A stretch of DNA of 62,171 nt from a virus: positions 1 through 62,171 of IMG/VR virus record IMGVR_UViG_3300031772_000034, one strand, 5' to 3'. The notes under the pieces were generated by a model, which saw only the letters and a list, made by a program, of their open reading frames with translations, ran no database searches and was not told the origin of the DNA. Made by a program: the position numbers and the translations under genes. Each line of letters begins with the position of its first letter. Position 1 is the first letter of the stretch. Positions 30,688-39,468 of the stretch are shown here, in pieces.

Positions 30688-30714
30688 TCTCTTAAATACG
30701 AAGTATTTAAGAGA
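30688..30714 (+). promoter_or_regulatory. perfect 12-bp hairpin between genes
   Basis: TCTCTTAAATAC (30688-30699), loop GAA, GTATTTAAGAGA (30703-30714). No T-run follows, so it is not a classical terminator. It could be an operator (two-fold symmetric DNA site) or an mRNA processing or stability structure. Confidence 0.6.
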
Positions 30715-30730
30715 CGAAACCATCTTGAAC

Positions 30731-32041
30731 ATGCGCATATTGATTGGAAACCGTTTTTCGGTTATTGAGGGAGATTTTCCCCGTGCAAAAGTATTCCCAG
30801 TTACGACTATAAAAACTCCCCCAATTTGGTTGGGTCCGAAAAAGAAAATAGCAGGGAAAACGATCCAGCTGCTAAAGCCAGACGGATCATTTCCAGTAGG
30901 ATTATCAGAACGCGTCGCTCGAACTTTACCCGAAGCAGAAGTTATCGATATGCGCGATCTTCCAGCATTTCAAACACCATGGTCTTGTAACTATACTCTT
31001 CGCGATTATCAACAGGCGGCGGTCGAAAAACTTATTGCATATCCACATCGGGGGGTTTGTTGGACTCCCACCGCATCAGGAAAGACGTACATTGCAGCAG
31101 AAGTAATTCGCCGGATCGGTCTTCCTGCTTTATATTTAGTGCATCGAAATGAAATCGTTAAACAGGTTCACGAGAAGTTAAGCAAATGGTTCCCATTTAA
31201 GATTGGTATTTGCACAGGAAAAGAATTTGAACCAAGCGACCTTGTAATGGTCTCATCCGTTTATTCAGTTCATAAAATCGCGAACTTTGATCGTTATATC
31301 ACGCTCATCTGTGATGAAGCACATCATTGCCCAATGGAAACGTATCAGGAGATCTTGTTGGGTACCCCTGCGCCATATCGTTTTGGATTTAGCGGAACGC
31401 CAACAGGCCGCGCCGACCAGAAAGATTTATTGTTAATCGCGGCAACGGGCGAAATCCGATATCAGATGACGACAAAAGAATTGGGTGATATGGGCTTAAC
31501 GCCGAAAGCGGGCGTGGTATTCTTTCCGTTTACCTTTACCGATCGTCAAAGTCTTCTATATGAGCGCCGCCCGTGGAATGTTATTGAAGGGGAACTACTA
31601 TCTGAGAATGCGCCACGAAACCAAATGATATCCGAGATTTGCAAATCAGCACCTGGAAAGATTCTTGTTTTTGTGAATCGAGTTTCGCACGGGCTTCGAT
31701 TGGTAGAATTATTAAAGGGCGAGGACGTTACCTTTTGCAGCGGATCAGATGATATCCATACCAGAGTTGCGGCCTTAACAAACCGTTGTAAAATTACAAT
31801 CGCAACAAAAATTTTCGATGAAGGCATTGACGTTGAAGACTTTGAAACCCTTGTAATTGCATCTGGCGGTAAATCTGCGATAACTACGATGCAACGAGTC
31901 GGTCGCGGGATGCGTAATTTTGAAGGGAAGTTCTTAAACATTATCGATATCTTTGATAAGGGTATTCCCATGTTAGAGCGACACTCGAAGACGAGAGAAA
32001 AGATTTATCGCTCACTTGGGTTCCAAATATACTCTGCATGA
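30731..32041 (+). CDS. SF2 DEAD/DEAH-type helicase (UvsW-like), 436 aa
   Basis: LRDYQQAAVEK (Q-motif region, 90-100), Walker A TPTASGKT (112-119), DEAH near 196, SGTPTG motif III, and VGRGMR motif VI near the C-terminus. Two RecA-like domains are complete. Likely roles are branch migration, fork remodelling or origin unwinding in recombination-dependent replication. ATG 30731 is chosen over TTG 30725; the RBS is weak, so translation may depend on the upstream hairpin region. Confidence 0.85.
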   Translation: MRILIGNRFSVIEGDFPRAKVFPVTTIKTPPIWLGPKKKIAGKTIQLLKPDGSFPVGLSERVARTLPEAEVIDMRDLPAFQTPWSCNYTLRDYQQAAVEKLIAYPHRGVCWTPTASGKTYIAAEVIRRIGLPALYLVHRNEIVKQVHEKLSKWFPFKIGICTGKEFEPSDLVMVSSVYSVHKIANFDRYITLICDEAHHCPMETYQEILLGTPAPYRFGFSGTPTGRADQKDLLLIAATGEIRYQMTTKELGDMGLTPKAGVVFFPFTFTDRQSLLYERRPWNVIEGELLSENAPRNQMISEICKSAPGKILVFVNRVSHGLRLVELLKGEDVTFCSGSDDIHTRVAALTNRCKITIATKIFDEGIDVEDFETLVIASGGKSAITTMQRVGRGMRNFEGKFLNIIDIFDKGIPMLERHSKTREKIYRSLGFQIYSA

Positions 32042-32418
32042 CTACATATACTATGCATGATGTTGCACGTGCTTACGAGCGGTTTCGTAGGCAGCGACAT
32101 CCTTATTTCCGCGTAAGGCCAGAAGATCTTTTACCTGGAACGGAAAAAGCCGCCCAGTTTGCCTGTGCTGCGGATTTAATAAACCAAATTAAAGTAGATA
32201 TCGAAACGTTCATGTATATCCTTTTTCAACAGTTACGTGTTCCGAGCGTTCGCGAGTTGGCATCGAAAAAAGCAATCCAAAAGGTCCACAAGTTTCTGGA
32301 GCATTCGTTACCACCCGGCGCGGAGATGGTAGCGGTGAAGTCTTGGTATATTAAGTTGCTTCAAGACAATTGGGGATTAAGCCGAGAGGAGGCGGCTGAA
32401 TTCTTATCAATCCTATGA
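32038..32418 (+). CDS. hypothetical replication-region protein, 126 aa
   Basis: Helical, basic protein coupled by ATGA to the helicase before and to the DnaB-like helicase after. Its size and place fit a helicase loader or small accessory factor, but no motif confirms it. Confidence 0.55.
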   Translation: MTTYTMHDVARAYERFRRQRHPYFRVRPEDLLPGTEKAAQFACAADLINQIKVDIETFMYILFQQLRVPSVRELASKKAIQKVHKFLEHSLPPGAEMVAVKSWYIKLLQDNWGLSREEAAEFLSIL

Positions 32419-33677
32419 ACCCAACCTTTGAAGACAAGTTCGTTAAGGTAGTCTTGACGGATTTAAACTTTGCTCGAATGGTGGCGACCGACTTGAAGAG
32501 CGCGCGGATTGATAATAATTCTAACGCTTTGATATTCGACGTTTTCGGTCGTATATTCGAATCCCTAAAGACCCTTCCCACGATGGAGATCATGCTCAAT
32601 GAAATTGGTCTAACCTTGAAGGCCCGCCCAGAAGGGTTACACGAAACCGAGATCGTCGATATAGCACAGCGACTTCATTTTGTTTATAACGAGAACGGGC
32701 TGGCTGAATCAGAATATCTTTATCTAAAAACGGAATACAAGAACCTTTTCTTTTTACGTAGCGCACGGAAAGCACTCGTAGAAGTTATTCAGAAAGTTGA
32801 TGCAGAGGGAGTTCTTGATGAACAGGCGTTACATAAGTTAGCAAAGGGCGCCGCACCACGAGAAGAACCAATTGACTGGTTCTCCTCTGTAGAAGATAGA
32901 ACCTCATTACAACTATATGATGATTCAAAGGTGCCAACACTAATTCCACCTCTGGATGCAGCGCTGCAGGGCGGCCTCGGCGCAGGTGAGCTAGGCATCA
33001 TCATGGCAGGCCCTAAACAGGGTAAATCAATGCTCTTGATAAACTTTGGGTTCGCGGCCGTGGCGGTAGGAAAACGGGTTCTACATGTTACATTGGAGCT
33101 GTCTGCGAAGCAAACACTTAAAAGATACGATTCAATATTCACAGGGATACCGATTAATAACCTGAAGAACTCTCGAGAGCAGCTTCTTCTGAAATTCCAA
33201 GACTTTTCAAAGTTCAAAGATTTATTAATAATTCAACAATATCCCACAAAAGGCGTTTCAGCGATTGGCTTAGAGCCTCTGATCCAATATGTACAAGATC
33301 AGAAAGGAAAGATCGATTGTGTAATCGTTGACTATGGCGACCTATTAAAAGCAAATTCTAAGAAGGATCAGGTTCGATTTGAGTTAGAAGAGATATTCTA
33401 TACTCTTCGACAACTCGCATCAGTTCATAAAGTAGGTGTATGGACCGCGACACAGACAAATCGCTTGGCAGTAGGTAAGACAGATGTTGACGAACGCCAT
33501 CTGGCAGAAGCGTTTTCGAAAGCCATGATCTGTGATATTTTGATGTCATTGACTCCTTGGGGCGATTTGAAAAAGCTTTCCGTTGTTTTAACTCGTGATA
33601 GTGGCGCGCAATCGTTATTTATACCCTTACGACCTCAATTTGAATCAGCAAGGTTACGATATGAACAGACTTCCTAA
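32415..33677 (+). CDS. DnaB-like replicative helicase, 420 aa
   Basis: The N-terminal 170 residues are helical. The RecA-fold motor has PLDAALQGGLGAGELGIIMA and Walker A AGPKQGKS near 199-206, Walker B CVIVDYGDL near 300, and the ATQTN block near 350. These are the features of SF4 hexameric helicases that unwind DNA at the fork. Overlaps the primase gene by 17 bases, consistent with a helicase-primase pair. Confidence 0.85.
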   Translation: MNPTFEDKFVKVVLTDLNFARMVATDLKSARIDNNSNALIFDVFGRIFESLKTLPTMEIMLNEIGLTLKARPEGLHETEIVDIAQRLHFVYNENGLAESEYLYLKTEYKNLFFLRSARKALVEVIQKVDAEGVLDEQALHKLAKGAAPREEPIDWFSSVEDRTSLQLYDDSKVPTLIPPLDAALQGGLGAGELGIIMAGPKQGKSMLLINFGFAAVAVGKRVLHVTLELSAKQTLKRYDSIFTGIPINNLKNSREQLLLKFQDFSKFKDLLIIQQYPTKGVSAIGLEPLIQYVQDQKGKIDCVIVDYGDLLKANSKKDQVRFELEEIFYTLRQLASVHKVGVWTATQTNRLAVGKTDVDERHLAEAFSKAMICDILMSLTPWGDLKKLSVVLTRDSGAQSLFIPLRPQFESARLRYEQTS

Positions 33678-34515
33678 TAAAGAGATAACACGCGAAAGCC
33701 TCGGGCGCCCCGTTAAAGAGACCCGGCGGGATATCGTTTACCACTGCCCACTTTGTGATGATACTACAGGTCATTTTTATGTTCGCCGTAGTAATGGGGT
33801 TTGGCATTGTTTTAAATGTGATCGGGGCGGAAGACTTTTGGGATTTAAACCGCTTAGCCGCACCGACGCGACTATTCCTGATACCCCAAAAGTATTTGGG
33901 CAACCCAAATTCGTTAGCTGGGATATCCCACAATATTTAACTCTTCGGCAACCGCATGATTGGTTTCTTGGTGAACGGGGCGTTGTTATGCCACTATACT
34001 TCAATTCGAAAAAGATCGGCTGGCAGATCCGAACATTCAGTGGGAAACCAAAATATCTTACGATTGGAAATCGTTCGATGATGGTTTATAATTACGATAT
34101 TGTCAAAGCGTTTTGCGGTAATAAGGCCATAGTTGTTGAGGGAATATTTGATGCAGTTACATTATCTCCGTTCGCCATCGCAGCGTTAGGAACCGGAATT
34201 TCAGATCGACAATGGCAGTTAATTAAAACTTTTGATACCGTGATCTTTCTTCTCGACAGCGATGCGATCGCAAAAGCGAAAAATTATTGCTTCATAGCGT
34301 ATGGATTGGGAATTCAAAAGGTTTTTATAGCACCAATGAGTGGATATAAATTATCCCCGTGGCGTATCGGAAGGAATTTAGGATCCGTTGAAGTTTTAGA
34401 TCCCGTGACAACAAGCATTGTTGATAGGTTAGATGGATTTTTTGATTTTTCTATTTCACCAATTTATCAGGAGGAGGGACCAAATGGAATCGAATTTACC
34501 CGACCTAATGGTTGA
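33661..34515 (+). CDS. DnaG-type primase (zinc finger plus TOPRIM), 284 aa
   Basis: Zinc ribbon C29, C32, C50, C53 (CPLCDDTT, CFKCDRGG). TOPRIM glutamate in VVEGIFDAVT (about 157-166) and DSD near 200. It makes RNA primers and partners the helicase just upstream. Start 33661 lies inside the helicase end; the 22-residue extension from 33595 reads through helicase-coding sequence and is rejected. Shorter than DnaG: no helicase-binding domain is visible. Confidence 0.85.
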   Translation: MNRLPNKEITRESLGRPVKETRRDIVYHCPLCDDTTGHFYVRRSNGVWHCFKCDRGGRLLGFKPLSRTDATIPDTPKVFGQPKFVSWDIPQYLTLRQPHDWFLGERGVVMPLYFNSKKIGWQIRTFSGKPKYLTIGNRSMMVYNYDIVKAFCGNKAIVVEGIFDAVTLSPFAIAALGTGISDRQWQLIKTFDTVIFLLDSDAIAKAKNYCFIAYGLGIQKVFIAPMSGYKLSPWRIGRNLGSVEVLDPVTTSIVDRLDGFFDFSISPIYQEEGPNGIEFTRPNG

Positions 34516-35263
34516 ACAGCGCGTTGACCGCCAAATTCAAAAGGTCGGGATCAGAAATTTCCATCAGTTCGCGCATTTCGGCCTTCAAATGGTTCTCGGA
34601 GAATTTTCCCTATATGTCGGCCTAAATGGAACCCGTGGCGTTCATATGAGCCGGTTTGTTGCTGCGATGGAATACTTCACCGAGATCTGTGATAACTCGA
34701 TCTTTCAATTGAATAAGCGCCTCTGCCTTGTACAGAGCGCAAGATCATCTCACGTGAAGATTCGAACAAAGGTACAAATCGGAGATCAAATTGTGCCCAT
34801 CGTTTTGGAAGGCCATTTTAAATACTCTGCTGACGATACGAGCACTTACGTGAAAACCTTCCAATTCGTTGTCCAGAATATTACAACATGCCCGTGCTCC
34901 CTCGAGTTGTGTCGATCCCAGAAGAAGGGCGTTCCACATATTCAACGAGGATTTGTAACTTCTACGGTTAAAACAGCTTCTTTCGAGCCACCCCATCTGA
35001 TATCCATTTATAATGCCGTCGCCTCCCGCCTGGTCCTTCCTCAGAGATTTGTAAAGCGCCCCGACGAACATAACCTTGCAGTAAGATGCGAAGAGAATCC
35101 CGTGTTCGTTGAAGACGTTGTCGAGCTCGTGAAAAAGAGTCTAACCGAATTCGGGTTCGACGATTTCTCCGTTGTTGCAGAGCATGAGGAATCAATACAT
35201 CAACACAACGCGGTCGCAGTACTTTCCGCGGCAGATAAGGATTTCGGTTCTAAACTAACATAG
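34484..35263 (+). CDS. folE2: FolE2 (GTP cyclohydrolase IB)
   Basis: Makes dihydroneopterin triphosphate from GTP, the first step toward preQ0 (and folate). GVHMSRFV (52-59), the likely catalytic Cys in TTCPCSLEL (C138; C136 also nearby), RLVLPQRFVKRPDEH (182-196), ENPVFVEDVV (204-213) and ESIHQHNA (236-243) are family blocks. It is the metal-flexible FolE2 type rather than the zinc-dependent FolE1 common in phages. Start 34484 follows AGGAGGAGGG and overlaps the primase end. No QueF NADPH motif is present. Confidence 0.85.
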   Translation: MESNLPDLMVEQRVDRQIQKVGIRNFHQFAHFGLQMVLGEFSLYVGLNGTRGVHMSRFVAAMEYFTEICDNSIFQLNKRLCLVQSARSSHVKIRTKVQIGDQIVPIVLEGHFKYSADDTSTYVKTFQFVVQNITTCPCSLELCRSQKKGVPHIQRGFVTSTVKTASFEPPHLISIYNAVASRLVLPQRFVKRPDEHNLAVRCEENPVFVEDVVELVKKSLTEFGFDDFSVVAEHEESIHQHNAVAVLSAADKDFGSKLT

Positions 35264-35271
35264 GAGGACTT

Positions 35272-35454
35272 ATGGGAAGAGATCGTATAGATGACTTTTG
35301 GTTTTGGCTGTCTTATCGGTTACCTCGACGACTCGTTTACTTTTGTATGATTCGAGCTTTCGCGTGGGCGTCCTGTGGAAAGTGGTCAGGATGTGAATGT
35401 CCTGCGATCACCGTTCAGGATGCCCTTGAGAGATGGAATCAATCTAACGAATAG
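35272..35454 (+). CDS. small protein, 60 aa, possible membrane association
   Basis: Trp- and Arg-rich (DDFWFWLSYRLPRRLVYFCM), then WASCGKWSGCECPAI, resembling small phage proteins of unknown function. RBS TAGGAGG. Confidence 0.55.
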   Translation: MGRDRIDDFWFWLSYRLPRRLVYFCMIRAFAWASCGKWSGCECPAITVQDALERWNQSNE

Positions 35455-35468
35455 AAAGGAGCGCCGCG

Positions 35469-35639
35469 ATGCATCCTCCGATACACATAAGAATAATGTT
35501 TACTGATGGAGAGTTGGCAAAATGGGACGATATCGTCGCATTTAGTGAAACAGATAATTCAATCCGATTCAGGAAAGACGACAGGTTATTCTTTATCCCA
35601 TTTGCAAATATGTTTTATTATGAATTATGGGAAGAATAG
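35469..35639 (+). CDS. hypothetical protein, 56 aa
   Basis: Small beta-rich protein with strong RBS AAAGGAG. Not recognised. Confidence 0.55.
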   Translation: MHPPIHIRIMFTDGELAKWDDIVAFSETDNSIRFRKDDRLFFIPFANMFYYELWEE

Positions 35640-35669
35640 CGGTAAAAGAAAGGAAGGGGGGTGATTAGA

Positions 35670-36002
35670 ATGTGTGACTTCTGTAATATGAAAATCGAAG
35701 ATGCTCTATATGTATCGCAATATAGTTTCATCACGGTTTGCCCGTTTTGCAACAGTATTTGTGCGGTAGCTAAAGAGCATAATCAGGAAAAGATCTGGCA
35801 CGAGCGAACGACCATTTCGTCAGAGCTTACATCCTTTTTCGAACGCGCGATGAAGTCTTTCGATATGACCCCAGAACCGTTTTTTATAACCGAGGCGTGT
35901 AAGCGGCCGGACTATAATCACTTTATCATTCATCTTCGCCTTCTTGGAGATCCAGCGGACTTCCTTGAGCGACTGAAAAAGGAGGAGAAAATATGCCGTT
36001 AA
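35670..36002 (+). CDS. zinc-ribbon protein, 110 aa
   Basis: CDFC (2-5) and CPFC (about 24-27) form a ribbon at the N-terminus; the rest is helical. Start ATG 35670 follows GGAAGGGGGGTG. Overlaps dUTPase by 10 bases. Confidence 0.55.
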   Translation: MCDFCNMKIEDALYVSQYSFITVCPFCNSICAVAKEHNQEKIWHERTTISSELTSFFERAMKSFDMTPEPFFITEACKRPDYNHFIIHLRLLGDPADFLERLKKEEKICR

Positions 36003-36388
36003 AGATTAAGTGGGTGGTACATCATTCGGATGCGATTATACCAACTCGAAAAACAGATCGTGAAGCCGGCTTTGACCTCTTCGCGATGGAAGAGCGCACC
36101 ATTGACCCAGGTATTCGGGTCTTCGTTCCAATTGGCGTTGGTGCGATCATGGAAGGATGCTTTGGAATTATCTTCTCGAATTCCAGCATGAAGTTCAAAA
36201 ATCTTCTCGTGATGAACGGCGTCATTGACCAGGATTACATTTGGGATATCGGACCTTGCCTGGTTAACATTCAGCAAACCTCGCTCAAAGTTCATCGCGG
36301 AGACCCAATCGGTCAAATCGTTTTCTTTCCTCAGTTAGAGTTTGAAACAATTGTGACAAGGGCGAAGAAACCCGAATACGGAGGATAA
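35993..36388 (+). CDS. dut: dUTPase-like protein, 131 aa
   Basis: Hydrolyses dUTP to dUMP, keeping uracil out of DNA and feeding thymidylate synthesis. Motif 1 EAGFDLFA (about 24-31), motif 2-like SNSSMKFKN (about 62-70), motif 3 NGVIDQDYIWDI (about 74-85) and motif 4 GDPIGQIVFFP (about 103-113) are present. The Gly-rich motif 5 that closes over the active site is missing or reduced to a short RAKKPEYGG tail, and motif 2 is atypical, so activity is less certain. Confidence 0.8.
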   Translation: MPLKIKWVVHHSDAIIPTRKTDREAGFDLFAMEERTIDPGIRVFVPIGVGAIMEGCFGIIFSNSSMKFKNLLVMNGVIDQDYIWDIGPCLVNIQQTSLKVHRGDPIGQIVFFPQLEFETIVTRAKKPEYGG

Positions 36389-36389
36389 C

Positions 36390-38726
36390 ATGTTTCAAGT
36401 ATGCGAAAAATGCCCGGTAAGAGGCGTGAAGCAATTCGTTCCAAGTGAAATAAAACCTTCCGCGAAGTTCGTACTGATCGCGGAGGCACCGGGAGCGGAG
36501 GAAGTAATCGAACGAAGGCCGATGGTCGGCCCAAGTGGCAAGCTCAACGATTACCTGATGTATCAGGCGGGGCTATATCGGGAGGACGTCGATATTATTA
36601 ATGTCTGCTCCTGTTATCCAAAAGCGAGCCCTGATGAGATCGAGCTATTTTGTCGCCATCGATTATATGAGGAACTGAAACCCCTTGTTCACCTCCCGTG
36701 GATGTCTGTTGGTGAAGAGGCGATAAAGGCCATCCATGAGACAGATAAAAAGATAACGCCTCTTCGAGGTAAAATCCATCCCTGCGATAAAGTCGCCGAT
36801 ATTATCCCGGGAGCAGAAAAGAAGACTACATTCACGACATTTCATCCTGCGTATGTGCTCCGCTCAGGTGATCGACAGAAGCAAGACTCCAATCCGTCGA
36901 TCATGTTCGTCCTCGCGGAAGACTATAAAGTATTCGCGAGAACGCTTTCCGGCCGCCCCCTCATTCGGCATACTCCAGAGTTCACTATCGCGAAGACTGA
37001 GATGGAAATCAACGCCGCTTTATCTATTGCCCTTCGACAAGAGATCTTATTCTTAGACCTTGAAACAACGTCTCTTGATCGATATAAAGCGGATGTTATT
37101 CTCGCACAGTTTTCGTGCATGGACGGCACGTACGTGATGCAATTTTATGATAATCCGGCCATTTCTCCTGCGTTTAAATATTCGGTCCTACAGCAGCTGT
37201 TCGCATTAAATAATATTCCCAAAGTCTTTCAAAATGGAAAGTATGATATCGGCGTCCTTCGAGCGCAAGGGATTCAATGCAATAACTTCTATTTCGATTC
37301 CTTTGCGGCGCATTGCGTCCTGCGGGAGAACCTTGAAAGAAATCACGCTCTCGATGATATTGCATTGTGGTATTTGAATTATTCGGATTGGGATGTATCT
37401 GGGTTTATTTCTGGCGAGCAAACTTACGCGGATATTCCTCCGGCGGTTTTACTTCCATATTCCGCGACAGACGTGGACGTACTCCGAGAGGTATTCCCGA
37501 TTATGATGGAGGAACTCCATCAGCGCGGTATGCTCGATTACTTTATCAATCATGCGATGAAGTCTTTTCGATCCCTTATCGATATGGAGGAACGAGGGGT
37601 TCTTATTGATGTAAAGAAGGCGTCTGAGGTCGAAAGGGATTACGTGACCAAGATTGAATCGGAAAAAGTAAAGTTATTCCGAATCGCAGGTGAAGAGTTT
37701 AATCCAAATTCAACAAAGCAATTACGCACAATTTTGTTTGAAAAACTGAAATTAAAACCGATAAAACAAACGAAAAAGGGGAACCTAAGTACTGATGCGG
37801 AAGTCCTTGAACAACTCAATCATCCGATCGCTGATTCATTGATGTCGCTTCGTCGATTAAACAAAATTTGCAGCACATACTTATCTCGTGGGATGTTAAG
37901 CAATTTATATAAAAACCGCGTTCACTGTTCTTATAAGTTCGGTCCTGCAACTGGTCGGTTAGCATCAGAGGATCCGAATCTACAAAATATCCCTCGTCTT
38001 GGTGGTATTCGGCCGCTCTTTATTGCGCCGGAAGGATTCTGTTTCCTAAGCACTGACTATCGGCTAGCCGAGATGTTTGTTCTCGCATTCTTATCTGGCT
38101 CGGAACAGTTAGAGAGAGACTGCGAGAAGGATGTTCATCGGAAGGTTGCAGCGATGTTGTTTAAGATCTCCGAAGAGGCGGTTACATCAGAGCAGCGCGT
38201 TCTCGCAAAGTTTATCGACTTTGGGATCATATACGGTAGAACAGCCGAAAGCATTGCAGAAGAAAATAAAATCCCCGTCTCTGAGGCCCAAGTATTCATT
38301 GATATGTTCCTATCTCATTACGCAGAGGTGCGCCAGTTCCGAGAAGGGTTGATCGATCAAATTTTTAAGGTTGGATACCTGGAGAATCTATTTGGAAAGA
38401 AACGACATTTTCCTCCTCTTCAATTCTTCGACCACTATCTTCAGGAGGAATGGATTCGTGTCGGGTATAACTTCCCATGTCAATCTAACGTTGCGGAACT
38501 GACTCTTCGAACGGGTTATATGGTGACCGAAGAGTTAAAGAAGGCAAACGCGCAATCTGGAATGATCATGAACCTTCACGATGGGTTGGTTTTCGAAGTT
38601 CATTTAAGTGAACTGGATGCGGTGAAGTCTCTTGTGGAAGAGGTCGCAGCAATGCCACTACCGAAGATTGGCAAGAGCATCCCGTTTGAATTTAAACTGA
38701 GCGATTACTGGGAGGAAAAGGAATGA
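36390..38726 (+). CDS. family-4 UDG-like domain fused to 3'-5' exonuclease and family A DNA polymerase
   Basis: 778 residues. The N-terminal domain (1-180) has EAPGAEEVIE (32-41), HPAYVL (152-157) and four possible iron-sulfur cysteines (C5, C8, C73 or C75, C88) of family-4 uracil-DNA glycosylases. The exonuclease follows with LFLDLETTSL (D223, E225), FQNGKYDIG and YSATDVDVL. The polymerase has motif A DYRLAEMFV (D556, E561), motif B RVLAKFIDFGIIYG (R603, K607) and motif C HDG (H730, D731). The usual third residue of motif C, Glu, is Gly here. A UDG-PolA arrangement is known in SPO1-like phages. Likely the replicative polymerase. Confidence 0.88.
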   Translation: MFQVCEKCPVRGVKQFVPSEIKPSAKFVLIAEAPGAEEVIERRPMVGPSGKLNDYLMYQAGLYREDVDIINVCSCYPKASPDEIELFCRHRLYEELKPLVHLPWMSVGEEAIKAIHETDKKITPLRGKIHPCDKVADIIPGAEKKTTFTTFHPAYVLRSGDRQKQDSNPSIMFVLAEDYKVFARTLSGRPLIRHTPEFTIAKTEMEINAALSIALRQEILFLDLETTSLDRYKADVILAQFSCMDGTYVMQFYDNPAISPAFKYSVLQQLFALNNIPKVFQNGKYDIGVLRAQGIQCNNFYFDSFAAHCVLRENLERNHALDDIALWYLNYSDWDVSGFISGEQTYADIPPAVLLPYSATDVDVLREVFPIMMEELHQRGMLDYFINHAMKSFRSLIDMEERGVLIDVKKASEVERDYVTKIESEKVKLFRIAGEEFNPNSTKQLRTILFEKLKLKPIKQTKKGNLSTDAEVLEQLNHPIADSLMSLRRLNKICSTYLSRGMLSNLYKNRVHCSYKFGPATGRLASEDPNLQNIPRLGGIRPLFIAPEGFCFLSTDYRLAEMFVLAFLSGSEQLERDCEKDVHRKVAAMLFKISEEAVTSEQRVLAKFIDFGIIYGRTAESIAEENKIPVSEAQVFIDMFLSHYAEVRQFREGLIDQIFKVGYLENLFGKKRHFPPLQFFDHYLQEEWIRVGYNFPCQSNVAELTLRTGYMVTEELKKANAQSGMIMNLHDGLVFEVHLSELDAVKSLVEEVAAMPLPKIGKSIPFEFKLSDYWEEKE

Positions 38727-39118
38727 ACAAATTTGAGCTAGAGAGTCAGGAAGCTCTAGGTGAAATGAGGTTCAAACTTTACGGCCTCCTATTTCTTCAG
38801 GATTGGGTTCACGCTTATATGAATACTGAACCGAATAAGGACGCATTGTATCGGGCGAATATCTGCACCTATGAGTTGGGCGATCTGATTAAACAGATCG
38901 TCTATGAGAAGGCGTATGGCCCGAGCCGGTGGAATAAGGACGAGGCTCAGAATGCCTTGGGCGATCTGCTGCTGATGGTTTTCTGCTTGGCGGAGATCAA
39001 GGACATCGATATTTATCGAGCGGTGATCGGGGCGGTCGAGAAGCTGGCGAATAAAGAGTGGACGAAGAAAATGTCCTTTGAGATCGTTGATACGAAAAAG
39101 AAGGAGGAAGGCAAATGA
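38723..39118 (+). CDS. MazG-like helical protein, 131 aa
   Basis: Helical protein with YELGDLIKQIVYEKAYG (about 51-67) and EAQNALGDLLLMVFCLAE (about 77-94), laid out like MazG-type NTP-PPases. The second acidic motif is altered (NALGD where ELGD is usual), so it may be a diverged or inactive member. Coupled by ATGA on both sides. Confidence 0.5.
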   Translation: MNKFELESQEALGEMRFKLYGLLFLQDWVHAYMNTEPNKDALYRANICTYELGDLIKQIVYEKAYGPSRWNKDEAQNALGDLLLMVFCLAEIKDIDIYRAVIGAVEKLANKEWTKKMSFEIVDTKKKEEGK

Positions 39119-39468
39119 CGTTTGATTCAATCATCGATCATTTATCCAAGCGTGGATTCGTAACCCGCAAACAATGGAGCGGTAGGATGGTTTTATTTTT
39201 TGGAATGGACAACCTCCCGTGGTTATCGTATCGGCGGAATAAGGTCAGGGCAAAAGAATCCCAAAGGCTTGAAATCTGGACTCCTTGCTTGGCTGACATG
39301 AAAGCCGACGATTGGATTCGCCTTGCTTGTTTTTGGGATGGAAGCAAGGACGATTTTCTCCCTTTTAAAAGGAAAGATGATTTCCTGCGACGGTTATATC
39401 AGGACAGAAAAATTGCGGACTCATTAGCTCGGGGACAAAATCGGGAACGCAGAAAGGAGAAAAAATAA
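39115..39468 (+). CDS. Tad2-like (DUF2829-type) protein, 117 aa, possible Thoeris inhibitor
   Basis: TFDSIIDHLSKRGFVTRKQW at the start, a beta core, then WTPCLADMKADDWI (about 55-68). This resembles the opening (helix, GK-V-R--W) and closing (W-P---D--A-DW) blocks of the DUF2829/Tad2 family, whose characterised members bind cyclic ADP-ribose signals and block Thoeris defence. The match is by pattern only. The basic C-terminal tail is extra. Confidence 0.5.
   Translation: MTFDSIIDHLSKRGFVTRKQWSGRMVLFFGMDNLPWLSYRRNKVRAKESQRLEIWTPCLADMKADDWIRLACFWDGSKDDFLPFKRKDDFLRRLYQDRKIADSLARGQNRERRKEKK

Noticed and set aside
34484-35263. QueF (preQ0 reductase) as an alternative for the T-fold protein
   Set aside because: QueF's CPVTxQPD-type and ESKSxK-type motifs are absent, while FolE2 blocks (HMSRF, KRPDE, ESIHxH) are present.
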